Source: Spongiactinospora sp. TRM90649
Lineage (GTDB): Bacteria > Actinomycetota > Actinomycetes > Streptosporangiales > Streptosporangiaceae
Length of the DNA: 64,000 bases
Direction of reading: 5' to 3'
Assembly: GCF_029382225.1 (NCBI RefSeq)
Contig: NZ_JARLTC010000048.1
Span: 1 to 64,000 of the forward strand
Made by a program: the position numbers and the translations under genes. Positions 10,410 through 17,722 of this stretch are shown in pieces (position 1 is the first letter of the stretch; each line of letters opens with the position of its first letter). Under the pieces are notes generated by a model. The model was not told the origin of the DNA. It ran no database searches and was given only the letters and a program-made list of their open reading frames with translations.

Positions 10410-10901
10410 ATGGTGGAGCAGCCGACGTCCACTGCCGACTGTCCCCGCCAACACCACTGGATCAAGTTCCCGGACCTGCTGCGATCGTCCTGCTGTGAGA
10501 CCACCACCACGCCGCTCTCCCCCCAGGCCGACTCGGTGAAGACCGCCCGGGACGTGACCAGGGCCACCCTGAACGACTGGGGATACGACGCGCTCGGCGA
10601 CGACGCGGCGCTGGTCGTCTCCGAACTCGTCACCAACGCCGTGCGATACGCGCTGCGTCCCCCGCAGGCCTCGGCGGGGCAGATAACACTGATGCTCGTC
10701 CGCGTCAGCCGCCACGTGGTGCTGGCCGTCGCCGACCCGAGCGACCAGGTTCCGGTGCCGAAGGAGCCCGACTTCATCTCCGAGAACGGCCGGGGCCTCT
10801 ACATCGTGGAGACCTACAGCCGCGATTGGGGCTGGGACCACCTGGAAAGCGGCGGCAAGGCGGTCTGGGCGCTTTTCACCCCCGAAGAGGCCGCTCGCTG
10901 A
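10410..10901 (+). CDS. RsbW-like ATP-binding protein (HATPase_c)
   Basis: This small 163-residue GHKL ATPase belongs to the anti-sigma/serine-kinase family. The N-box appears as VVSELVTNAVRYA near residues 69-81, and the glycine-rich ATP lid as ENGRGLYIVETYS near 125-137. An N-terminal extension with several cysteines (HHWIKF, SSCC) precedes the core. AGGAGG upstream supports translation, and the start codon may be this ATG or GTG-proximal. Family members phosphorylate anti-anti-sigma proteins or bind sigma factors. No partner antagonist is adjacent, so the target is unknown. It is divergent from the XRE/DUF5753 regulator, a recurrent arrangement in this lineage. Confidence 0.85.
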   Translation: MVEQPTSTADCPRQHHWIKFPDLLRSSCCETTTTPLSPQADSVKTARDVTRATLNDWGYDALGDDAALVVSELVTNAVRYALRPPQASAGQITLMLVRVSRHVVLAVADPSDQVPVPKEPDFISENGRGLYIVETYSRDWGWDHLESGGKAVWALFTPEEAAR

Positions 10902-10965
10902 AGTTCGCGGCCAGGCCCCCGGCCGGAAAGCCGAAGGCCGAAGCGAACACCTCACGTCTTACCTG

Positions 10966-11039
10966 TCGGGGCGGCGGGATTTGAACCCACGACCTTCTGG
11001 TCCCAAACCAGACGCGCTGCCAAGCTGCGCCACGCCCCG
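10966..11039 (-). tRNA. tRNA-Pro (anticodon TGG)
   Basis: The cloverleaf reads on the minus strand. The acceptor CGGGGCG (11033-11039) pairs with CGCCCCG (10967-10973). The D-arm GGCGCAGCTTGGCAGCGC and T-arm GTGGGTTCAAATCCCGC are clear. The anticodon arm CTGGTTTGGGACCAG presents TGG. CCA is not encoded. Confidence 0.95.
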
Positions 11040-11128
11040 CGACGCCCGGTGCGCAAGCCTTCCGGAACTCCGGTACGCTTACGCCCTGACGACCGGATGA
11101 AGTCTAGACCAGACCACGACCGGCTCGC

Positions 11129-11202
11129 GCGGACGTAGCTCAATGGTAGAGCCCCAGTCTTCCAAACTGGCTACGCGGGTTCGATTCCCGTCGTCCGCTC
11201 CA
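11129..11202 (+). tRNA. tRNA-Gly (anticodon TCC)
   Basis: Acceptor GCGGACG pairs with CGTCCGC, and CCA (11200-11202) is encoded. The anticodon arm CCAGTCTTCCAAACTGG presents TCC, and the T-arm has GGTTCGATTCC. It is divergent from tRNA-Pro, about 90 bases away. Confidence 0.96.
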
Positions 11203-11208
11203 AAACAG

Positions 11209-11245
11209 AAAGGCCAGGTCACCGGGATTCCGGTGCCTGGCCTTT
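11209..11245 (+). terminator. terminator of the tRNA-Gly gene
   Basis: AAAGGCCAGG and CCTGGCCTTT enclose an inner CACCGG/CCGGTG stem with a GATT loop and one bulged T. The hairpin starts 7 bases after the encoded CCA and ends in a T-rich tail. Confidence 0.9.
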
Positions 11246-11353
11246 CCGCTGTCACGGGCCGCGAAACCCGGCCGATGAAACGTGCGGCCGGGGGAACAAT
11301 GCCCGAGAGCCCCGGGTTCTCGCGGATGTGGCGACGGACGCGAGGAGGCTGTG

Positions 11354-12244
11354 ATGGGCGACTACGGGCGTTCGCTGGAGTTCGGCTACTTCCTCATCCC
11401 GGGGGTGGACGAGCCCCTGCTCGACCGGGCGCGGCAGGTCGATCGGCTCGGTCTCGACCTGATCGGCGTGCAGGATCACCCTTACCAGCGGCGATACGTG
11501 GAGACCTGGACCCTCCTCAGCATGATCGCGGCGGTCACCGAGCGAGTCAGGGTGTTCCCCGACGTGGCCAACCTGGCGTTGCGCCCGCCCGCCGTCCTGG
11601 CCAAGGCGGCGGCGAGCCTGGACGTGCTCAGCGGCGGGCGTGCCGAGCTGGGCCTGGGAGGCGGCGGCTTCTGGGGCGCGATCGAGGCGTACGGCGGGCG
11701 ACGCCGTACGCCCGGCCAGTCCAGGGCCGCGCTCGACGAGGCCGTCACGGTGATCCGCAAGATCTGGTCCGGCGAGCGCAACCTGCGTTTCGAGGGCGAG
11801 CACTACCGCCTGGCCGGAGCCCAGTCGGGGCCGGTCCCCGCGCATCCGATCGAGATCTGGCTGGGCGTGTCGGGCCCGAAGGCGCTGGCGCTGACCGGCG
11901 CGCGGGCCGACGGCTGGCTGCCGTCCTCCGCGTGGGCGACCCCGGACCGGCTGCCGGAGATGAACGCCCGCGTGGACGAGGGCGCGGCGGCGGCCGGACG
12001 GGAGCCGGACGCGATCCGGCGTCTCTACAACGTCAACGGCACGATCACCGACGGCGCGTCCGAGGGCTTCCTGAGAGGCCCGGCGGCCCAGTGGGCCGAG
12101 GAGCTGACCGATCTGGCCGTCGGCTACGGCATGGACACCTTCGTCCTGTGGGCGGAGGGCGACCAGGACACGCAGATTCGGCGGTTCGCCGAGGAGGTCG
12201 TGCCGGAGGTGCGTGAGCGGGTGGCGCGCGAGCGCAAGGGATAG
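11354..12244 (+). CDS. LLM-class (F420-dependent type) oxidoreductase
   Basis: This is a luciferase-like TIM-barrel oxidoreductase of about 296 residues. In actinobacteria this class mostly uses reduced F420 rather than FMN. Recognisable blocks are the N-terminal strand FGYFLIP, then VFPDVANLALRPPAVLAKAAASLD, the LSGGRAELGLGGG turn, and PIEIWLGVSGPKALALTGARADGW near the cofactor face. The start chosen is the ATG at 11354, behind GAGGAGG; the frame is open further upstream but without a ribosome site. It is followed by a TrpB2-like enzyme whose own ATG lies 124 bases beyond this stop. The substrate cannot be inferred. Confidence 0.85.
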   Translation: MGDYGRSLEFGYFLIPGVDEPLLDRARQVDRLGLDLIGVQDHPYQRRYVETWTLLSMIAAVTERVRVFPDVANLALRPPAVLAKAAASLDVLSGGRAELGLGGGGFWGAIEAYGGRRRTPGQSRAALDEAVTVIRKIWSGERNLRFEGEHYRLAGAQSGPVPAHPIEIWLGVSGPKALALTGARADGWLPSSAWATPDRLPEMNARVDEGAAAAGREPDAIRRLYNVNGTITDGASEGFLRGPAAQWAEELTDLAVGYGMDTFVLWAEGDQDTQIRRFAEEVVPEVRERVARERKG

Positions 12245-12368
12245 CCAGGGATGGCAGGGGATCAAGGGACAGGCCGCCTCACGCGGGCGCCCGGCCGATG
12301 GCCTTCCGGGGCGCACGCGGTTGCCGGAGACTGGTCGCGCACATGTCCCGCACTGCCGTGGAGGCGGA

Positions 12369-13724
12369 ATGGCGCACGAAGCCACCCGAGTCCTGCTCGA
12401 CGAGTCCCGGATCCCGAACGCCTGGTACAACATCGTTCCCGACCTTCCCGCCCCACCTCCGCCGCCGCTGCATCCGGGCACCCGTGAGCCGATCGGCCCG
12501 GCCGACCTGGCGCCGCTGTTCCCGGCGGAGCTGATCGCGCAGGAGGTGAGCGGGGAGCGTTTCATCGAGATCCCGCAGAGCGTCCGCGACGTCTACCGGC
12601 TGTGGCGGCCGACGCCGCTGATCCGGGCCAGGCGGCTGGAGCGCGCGCTGGGCACTCCCGCGCGGATCTACTACAAGTACGAGGGCGGTTCGCCGGCGGG
12701 CTCGCACAAGCCCAACACGGCCGTCCCGCAGGCGTACTACAACGCGCGCGAGGGGGTCAGGCGACTGACCACCGAGACCGGCGCGGGCCAGTGGGGGTCG
12801 GCGCTGGCGTTCGCCTGCGCCCAGTACGGCCTGGACTGCGAGGTGTGGATGGTGCGCGCCTCCTATGACCAGAAGCCGCATCGGCGGTCGCTGATGCGGG
12901 TGTACGGCGCGACCCTGCACGCCAGCCCGTCCCCGGTGACGGAAGCGGGCGCGCGGATACTGGCGGCGGATCCGGCGAGCCCGGGGAGCCTGGGCATCGC
13001 GATCAGTGAGGCGGTCGAGGCCGCGGCCGGGGCCGAGGACACCCGTTACGCGCTGGGCTCGGTGCTGAACCACGTGCTGATGCACCAGACGGTGATCGGC
13101 GAGGAGGCGATCGAGCAGCTCGCCGAGTTCGGTGAGACGCCCGACCTGATCGTGGGCTGCACGGGCGGCGGGTCGAACTTCGCCGGGCTGGCCTTCCCGT
13201 TCCTGCGGGGGAAGCTGGCCGGGGGCACCGGTCCGGAGGTCCGGGCGGTGGAGCCGGCCGCGTGCCCGTCGTTCACGCGCGGCCGGTACGCCTACGACTT
13301 CGGCGACACCGCCGGGCTGACGCCGCTGCTGAAGATGCACACGCTGGGCCACGACTTCGTGCCCGATCCGATCCACGCGGGTGGGCTGCGTTATCACGGC
13401 ATGGCGCCGCTGCTGTCGCACATGTACGTGCTGGGGATGTTCCAGGCGGTGACGCGGAGCCAGTCGGAGTGCTTCGAGGCCGGGGTGCGGTTCGCCCGGA
13501 CGGAGGGGATCGTCCCGGCTCCGGAGCCGACGCACGCGCTGGCCGAGACGATCGCCGAGGCGGAGCGGTGCCGCGAGACGGGTGAGGAGAAGGTGATTCT
13601 CACCGCGCTGTGCGGCCACGGTCATTTCGACCTGGCGGCCTATGACCGCCATCTGGCGGGCGAGATGGAAGACTACACCCTGCCTCAGGAACGTATCGAA
13701 GCGTCTCTGGCCGGACTTCCCTAG
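12369..13724 (+). CDS. TrpB2-like PLP-dependent enzyme (tryptophan synthase beta-like)
   Basis: This is a fold-type II PLP enzyme of the TrpB2 branch, which converts serine plus indole to tryptophan or serves as a stand-alone serine-derivative synthase. The Schiff-base lysine is Lys114 in GSHKPNT, and the phosphate-binding loop reads GCTGGGSNFAG. The substrate-side motif ETGAGQWGSA is present. GTGGAGG precedes the ATG at 12369; an in-frame upstream start would run back into the preceding gene. No trpA, trpC or other tryptophan gene is nearby, so a stand-alone or salvage role is likely. Confidence 0.9.
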   Translation: MAHEATRVLLDESRIPNAWYNIVPDLPAPPPPPLHPGTREPIGPADLAPLFPAELIAQEVSGERFIEIPQSVRDVYRLWRPTPLIRARRLERALGTPARIYYKYEGGSPAGSHKPNTAVPQAYYNAREGVRRLTTETGAGQWGSALAFACAQYGLDCEVWMVRASYDQKPHRRSLMRVYGATLHASPSPVTEAGARILAADPASPGSLGIAISEAVEAAAGAEDTRYALGSVLNHVLMHQTVIGEEAIEQLAEFGETPDLIVGCTGGGSNFAGLAFPFLRGKLAGGTGPEVRAVEPAACPSFTRGRYAYDFGDTAGLTPLLKMHTLGHDFVPDPIHAGGLRYHGMAPLLSHMYVLGMFQAVTRSQSECFEAGVRFARTEGIVPAPEPTHALAETIAEAERCRETGEEKVILTALCGHGHFDLAAYDRHLAGEMEDYTLPQERIEASLAGLP

Positions 13725-14197
13725 TCAACTCGCCATAGGGTTGCGCGCTATATCGCACTAAATGCTGGCAATCCTCGAAATATTTGCGTCGGCATCGTCG
13801 GCGAACTCGACGCCGCGGCCCTTCCGATATTCCGGCCCGACCGCATCGTGCACATTCGGATGCCGCGTCGATAGCGGTCATGACGTCCGTCCGGCGTCCG
13901 CGCCCATACGGCGCGGACGCCGACCGGACCAGGCCATCCGCGCGGAAGACCCTTGGACCGGTACGGCACGCGCCCCCGCCCGCCCACCGGATCATCCACC
14001 CGTGGGCGCCACACTCCTTACACTCTTCCGACAATCTGGCATTTTCTTGAAATAGCCAAGATTTTCTCTCTTTAAGAAGATCCTTCTTTACTAGACTTCT
14101 AGGGTGAGGAGTCAGGTATCCCCGCCCGCCTCCTGTCTGCCGACTTTCCGGTCAGATGATCACACGAATGGTCAGGCTTGCGAGTCAGGAGAAAATT
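13725..14197. other. long non-coding interval with terminator and AT-rich promoter region
   Basis: No well-supported gene is seen. The left part holds a strong hairpin (13892-13922). The right part (about 14035-14100) is strikingly AT-rich for this genome. It contains TTGAAA at 14047-14052 and TTTAAG at 14071-14076, 18 bases apart, a plausible promoter for the following relic and phosphatase gene. A minus-strand frame with a few CxxC pairs (13600-14034) overlaps the TrpB2 gene and looks spurious. Confidence 0.5.
13892..13922 (+). terminator. hairpin downstream of the TrpB2-like gene
   Basis: Perfect 13-bp arms (CGGCGTCCGCGCC and its complement) flank a CATAC loop, about 170 bases past the stop. 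Confidence 0.6.
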
Positions 14198-14512
14198 GTG
14201 ACCGAATTCGACGGCATCTTCGTAGCCGGCGGGCACAACGGGCCGACCCGGGCGTCATACCTCGTCGGCAGCGGGCCGTCGGCCGCGCTACTTCCCAGGC
14301 GCAACACCCGCGACGCCATGCCGTACGGCCACCGCTCCACCCGCGACGCCATGCCGTACGGCCACCGCTCCACCCGTGCCGCCTCCACCGTCACTCCCGG
14401 CGTGCCCCCCGACGGCACCGCCACGCGCTCTGGCCCAGCGGCACGGAACGCCCGCCGCTCCGCGCCCTGGTGGACCCCGGTGCCCGCGCCGGACTGGGAC
14501 GATGTCGAATGA
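14198..14512 (+). pseudogene. relic of an NAD(P)/FAD oxidoreductase N-terminus with 33-bp tandem repeat
   Basis: A GTG start behind CAGGAG opens a 104-residue frame. The first 30 or so residues (FDGIFVAGGHNG, then ASYLVGSG and LLPRR) match the dinucleotide-binding start of phytoene-desaturase-like FAD oxidoreductases (usual form VGGGHNGL...AAYLA). The glycine motif is degraded and everything after about residue 36 is unrelated. A perfect 33-bp direct repeat at about 14307-14372 encodes TRDAMPYGHRS twice, followed by low-complexity sequence. The stop overlaps the phosphatase start (ATGA). It may survive because it provides translation for the next gene, or it may be a novel small protein built on a relic. 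Confidence 0.5.
14307..14372 (+). repeat. perfect 33-bp tandem duplication
   Basis: Two identical 33-base units, each starting ACCCGCGACGCCATGCCG, lie head to tail inside the relic frame and preserve the reading frame (11 residues each). A partial third copy, ACCCG, follows. Confidence 0.9.
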
Positions 14513-16227
14513 CCGCCGGTTTCGTGGTCGACCCCGGATCCCCCGAACGCCGGCGGCTGAGCAGCCCGGCGACCGTCGAGGAGCAGTTGTCCCTGCTGAA
14601 CGAGGCGAGCCGGCGCATCGGCAGCACCCTCGACCTGCGCCAGACCGGCCGGGAGCTGATGGAGGTGTCGGTGCCCCGCTTCGCCGACGCCGCCGGGGTG
14701 CTGGTTCACGACCGCCTGGTGGCCGACGGCGAGTTCCCCGGCCGCACGGCGGACGGCACCGCGATCCTGCGCCGGATCGCCACGGGCACCACCGGCCGCG
14801 CCTCCGACTACCTGGCCGCCTTCCCGCTCGACGAGGTCGCCGCCTACCCGGCCTGGTCGCCGTACGCGCGCAGCATGACCACCGCGCGCACGATCCTCTA
14901 TCCCCGGATGGACGCCGGGACGGCCAGGGAGATCGCCCTGTCCTGGAAGCGCGACGTGGTCATCTCCCTGTTGCAGGACTGCTCGTTCCTCGTGGTGCCG
15001 CTGCGCGCCAGGGGGCGGGTGCTGGGGTTCGTGGTGTTCACCAGAACCGCGGCGAGCCCGCCGTTCCACGAGAAGGACGTGGCGCTGGCCGAGGAGCTGA
15101 CCGGCCGTACCGCGCTGTGCCTGGACAACGCCCGGCTGTACGACCGGGAGCGGCGCACCGCGCTGACCCTGCAGAGCAGCCTGCTGCCCGCCGACCTGCC
15201 CGCGCCGCCGGGCCTGGAGATCGCCTCGCGCTACCTGCCGGCCAGTGACCTGACCGGCGTCGGCGGCGACTGGTACGACGTGATCCCGCTGCCCGGCCAC
15301 CGGGTGGCGCTCGTGGTCGGCGACGTCATGGGGCACGGCACCCGCGCCGCCGCCACCATGGGGCAGCTCCGCACCGCCGCGCGCACCCTGGCGAGCCTGG
15401 ACCTCACGCCCAAGGAGGTGCTGTTCCGGCTCAGCCGGATGACCCAGGACCTGGACGCCACGCAGATCGCGACCTGCGTCTACGCCACCTACGACCCGAT
15501 CACGCACACCTGCGCGATCGGCCGGGCCGGGCACGTGCCGCCGATCCTGCTCGGCCCGGACGGCAAGACCCGCCTGATCGAGCTGCCCCCGGGCCTGCCG
15601 CTGGGCATCGGCGGCCAGGCGTTCGACATGCGCGAGCTGACCCTGCCGACCGACAGCGTGCTCGTCTTCTACACCGACGGCCTGGTGGAGAGCCGCGACC
15701 GCGACCTCGACTCCGGCATCCGCGACCTGCGGCGGGTGCTCGAATGCAGCTACCAGGACCTGGAGGACCTGTGCGACGCGACGATCGCCACGCAGCGCCC
15801 GCCGCACGAGCGCGACGACATCGCCCTGCTGCTGGCCCGGGTGCGCGACCTGTCCCCCGCCGAGTTCGCGCGCTGGGAGCTGCCGTTCGAGGCCAGGTCG
15901 GCGAGCGAGGCGCGGCGGCTGGTGCGCGCGACGCTGCGCTCGTGGGGGCAGACGGCGGTGCTGGACACGACCGAGCTGGTGGTCAGCGAGCTGGTGGCGA
16001 ACGCGGTCAACCACGGCTCCGGGCCGATCGAGCTGCGCCTGCTGCGGGGGTCCACCCTGCTGTGCGAGGTCGCCGACCGCTCTCCGCAGCCGCCGTCGCT
16101 GTGGCGTCCCGACCTCGATGACGAGGCGGGACGCGGGCTCAACCTGATCAACAGGTTCTCCTACCGCTGGGGCAGCCGCCCGACCGCCACCGGCAAGATC
16201 GTGTGGTGTGAGGTGCGCCTGCCCTGA
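14509..16227 (+). CDS. GAF - SpoIIE phosphatase - HATPase regulator
   Basis: This multidomain stress-signalling protein has about 572 residues. A GAF-like sensor (about 20-210) is followed by a SpoIIE/PP2C phosphatase (about 220-440) with metal-binding GGDWYD, GDVMGHG, FYTDGLVE and DDIALLLARV. A C-terminal RsbW-like ATPase (about 455-570) has VSELVANAVNHG and DEAGRGLNLI. Such proteins can both dephosphorylate and phosphorylate anti-sigma antagonists, integrating an unknown signal in partner switching. The ATG overlaps the stop of the upstream relic (ATGA), so it is translationally coupled. No anti-sigma antagonist is adjacent. Confidence 0.92.
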   Translation: MTAGFVVDPGSPERRRLSSPATVEEQLSLLNEASRRIGSTLDLRQTGRELMEVSVPRFADAAGVLVHDRLVADGEFPGRTADGTAILRRIATGTTGRASDYLAAFPLDEVAAYPAWSPYARSMTTARTILYPRMDAGTAREIALSWKRDVVISLLQDCSFLVVPLRARGRVLGFVVFTRTAASPPFHEKDVALAEELTGRTALCLDNARLYDRERRTALTLQSSLLPADLPAPPGLEIASRYLPASDLTGVGGDWYDVIPLPGHRVALVVGDVMGHGTRAAATMGQLRTAARTLASLDLTPKEVLFRLSRMTQDLDATQIATCVYATYDPITHTCAIGRAGHVPPILLGPDGKTRLIELPPGLPLGIGGQAFDMRELTLPTDSVLVFYTDGLVESRDRDLDSGIRDLRRVLECSYQDLEDLCDATIATQRPPHERDDIALLLARVRDLSPAEFARWELPFEARSASEARRLVRATLRSWGQTAVLDTTELVVSELVANAVNHGSGPIELRLLRGSTLLCEVADRSPQPPSLWRPDLDDEAGRGLNLINRFSYRWGSRPTATGKIVWCEVRLP

Positions 16228-16263
16228 CCGGGGGTGCGCGGGGCTGCGATTAAGCTCGGGTTC

Positions 16264-17628
16264 ATGGCGGATCGCGAAGAGTTCGACGTCGTCGTGATGG
16301 GCGGCGGTCCCGGCGGTGAGGACGTCGCCGGACGACTGGCCGAGGCGGGCCTGCGGGTGGCCGTGGTGGAGGGCAAGCTGTTCGGCGGCGAATGCCCCTA
16401 CTGGGGGTGCATCCCGTCGAAGATGATGGTCCGCGCGGCGGAGTTGATCACCGAGGCGCGGCGCGTACCGGGCATGGCGGGCGATGCCACGGTGTCGCCC
16501 GACTGGTCGCCGGTGGCCAAGCGGGTCCGCGCGGAGGCCACCGCCGACTGGAACGACCAGGCGGCGGTGGATCGCCTGCTCGGCAAGGGCGGGCACTTCA
16601 TCCGCGGGTGGGGCCATGTCACCGGTCCTGACGAGATCACCGTGCGCGCGACCGGCGACGGCGTGCGGGTGCTGCGCGCGCGCCGGGGCATCGTGCTGGC
16701 CACCGGCTCGCAGCCGACCATCCCGCCGATCGAGGGGCTGGCGGGCACGCCGTACTGGACCAACCGGGGGGCGATCGAGACCGAGCGGGTGCCGGAGTCG
16801 CTGGTGGTGCTCGGGGGCGGGGCGATCGGGTCGGAGCTGGCGCAGGTGTTCGCCAGGTTCGGGGCGGCGGTGACGGTGGTGGAGTCCTCGCCGCGCATCC
16901 TCGCCGCCGAGGAGCCGGAGGCCGGTGAGCTGCTGGCGGAGGCGTTCCGGGCCGACGGCATCGACCTGCGCACCGGGGTGCGGGCCGTCCGGGCCGGGCA
17001 CGACGGCGAGCGGTTCACCGTCCACCTCAACGACGGCACGTCGGTGGAGGGCGAGCGGATGCTGGTCGCCACCGGACGGCACAGCGACCTCCCCGCGCTC
17101 GGCGTCGGCGCGGCCGGCATCGACGAGTCGGCCCGCACGATCGCCACCGACGCCCGGATGCGCGCCGCCGACCGGGTGTGGGCGCTGGGCGACGTCACCG
17201 GGCGCGGCGCGTTCACGCACATGTCGATGTACCAGGCCGACATCGTGGTGAAGGACATCCTCGGCGAGCCGGTGCACGACGCCGAGTACCACGCGGTCCC
17301 CCGGGTCACGTTCACCGATCCCGAGATCGGCGCGGTCGGGCTGACCGAGGCGCAGGCCCGCAGGCAGGGGCTCGACGTGCGCACCGCGGTCAGCGACCTC
17401 GGCAGCCGGGGCTGGATCCACCGGGCGCGGGGCTTCTTCAAGCTCGTCGCGGCCGACGGCGTGCTGGTGGGAGCCACCTCGGCGGGCCCGTACGGCGGTG
17501 AGCTGCTGGGCATGCTGACGGTGGCCGTCCACTCGCGGCTCCCGGTCGCCCGGCTGAACGAGATGATCTTCGCGTTCCCCACCTTCCACCGTGGCATCTA
17601 TCCGGCGCTGGCCAAGCTGACGTCCTGA
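16264..17628 (+). CDS. pyridine nucleotide-disulfide oxidoreductase (MerA/Lpd-like)
   Basis: This flavoprotein disulfide reductase family member has 454 residues. The FAD-binding motif GGGPGGEDVA is at the N-terminus. The redox-active pair appears as ECPYWGCIPSK, the NAD(P) motif as GGGAIGSELAQVFARFG, and the second FAD motif as WALGDVTG. The C-terminal dimerisation domain lacks the usual His-Pro...Glu catalytic dyad and reads FAFPTFHRGIYPAL instead. It is therefore probably not a dihydrolipoamide dehydrogenase; an uncharacterised quinone, metal or thiol reductase is more likely. The start is the ATG at 16264. A TAAGCT box 7 bases upstream and no ribosome site suggest a leaderless message. 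Confidence 0.88.
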   Translation: MADREEFDVVVMGGGPGGEDVAGRLAEAGLRVAVVEGKLFGGECPYWGCIPSKMMVRAAELITEARRVPGMAGDATVSPDWSPVAKRVRAEATADWNDQAAVDRLLGKGGHFIRGWGHVTGPDEITVRATGDGVRVLRARRGIVLATGSQPTIPPIEGLAGTPYWTNRGAIETERVPESLVVLGGGAIGSELAQVFARFGAAVTVVESSPRILAAEEPEAGELLAEAFRADGIDLRTGVRAVRAGHDGERFTVHLNDGTSVEGERMLVATGRHSDLPALGVGAAGIDESARTIATDARMRAADRVWALGDVTGRGAFTHMSMYQADIVVKDILGEPVHDAEYHAVPRVTFTDPEIGAVGLTEAQARRQGLDVRTAVSDLGSRGWIHRARGFFKLVAADGVLVGATSAGPYGGELLGMLTVAVHSRLPVARLNEMIFAFPTFHRGIYPALAKLTS

Positions 17629-17635
17629 CCTGGGC

Positions 17636-17653
17636 GGCCTCCATCAGGAGGCC
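17636..17653 (+). terminator. hairpin after the disulfide oxidoreductase
   Basis: GGCCTCC pairs with GGAGGCC around an ATCA loop, immediately after the stop. Confidence 0.65.
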
Positions 17654-17678
17654 CCCGCCGGTCGCCTTTCCCGACATC

Positions 17679-17697
17679 ACATGTACGGTGCATATGT
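17679..17697. promoter_or_regulatory. imperfect palindrome at the MFS gene start
   Basis: ACATGTAC and GCATATGT are near-complementary arms (6 of 8 positions) around GGT. They overlap a possible -10 box (TATGTT, 17694-17699). The site looks like the operator of a TetR- or MarR-type repressor, though none is adjacent. Confidence 0.35.
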
Positions 17698-17722
17698 TGT
17701 CGTGCGTCGGGAAAGGCTGGGT

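Noticed and set aside
13600..14034. Minus-strand frame with two CxxC pairs near its start
   Set aside because: It runs antisense into the TrpB2 gene, lacks a ribosome site and shows no recognised zinc-ribbon pattern beyond isolated cysteines.
14307..14372. The 33-bp repeat as a CRISPR or phage attachment site
   Set aside because: There are only two copies without spacers and it lies in a coding-type frame; no cas gene or integrase is nearby.
14185..17589. Minus-strand frame of more than 1,100 codons opposite the phosphatase and disulfide reductase genes
   Set aside because: It is the mirror of high-GC coding sequence, has no domain signature, and lies fully antisense to two well-supported genes.
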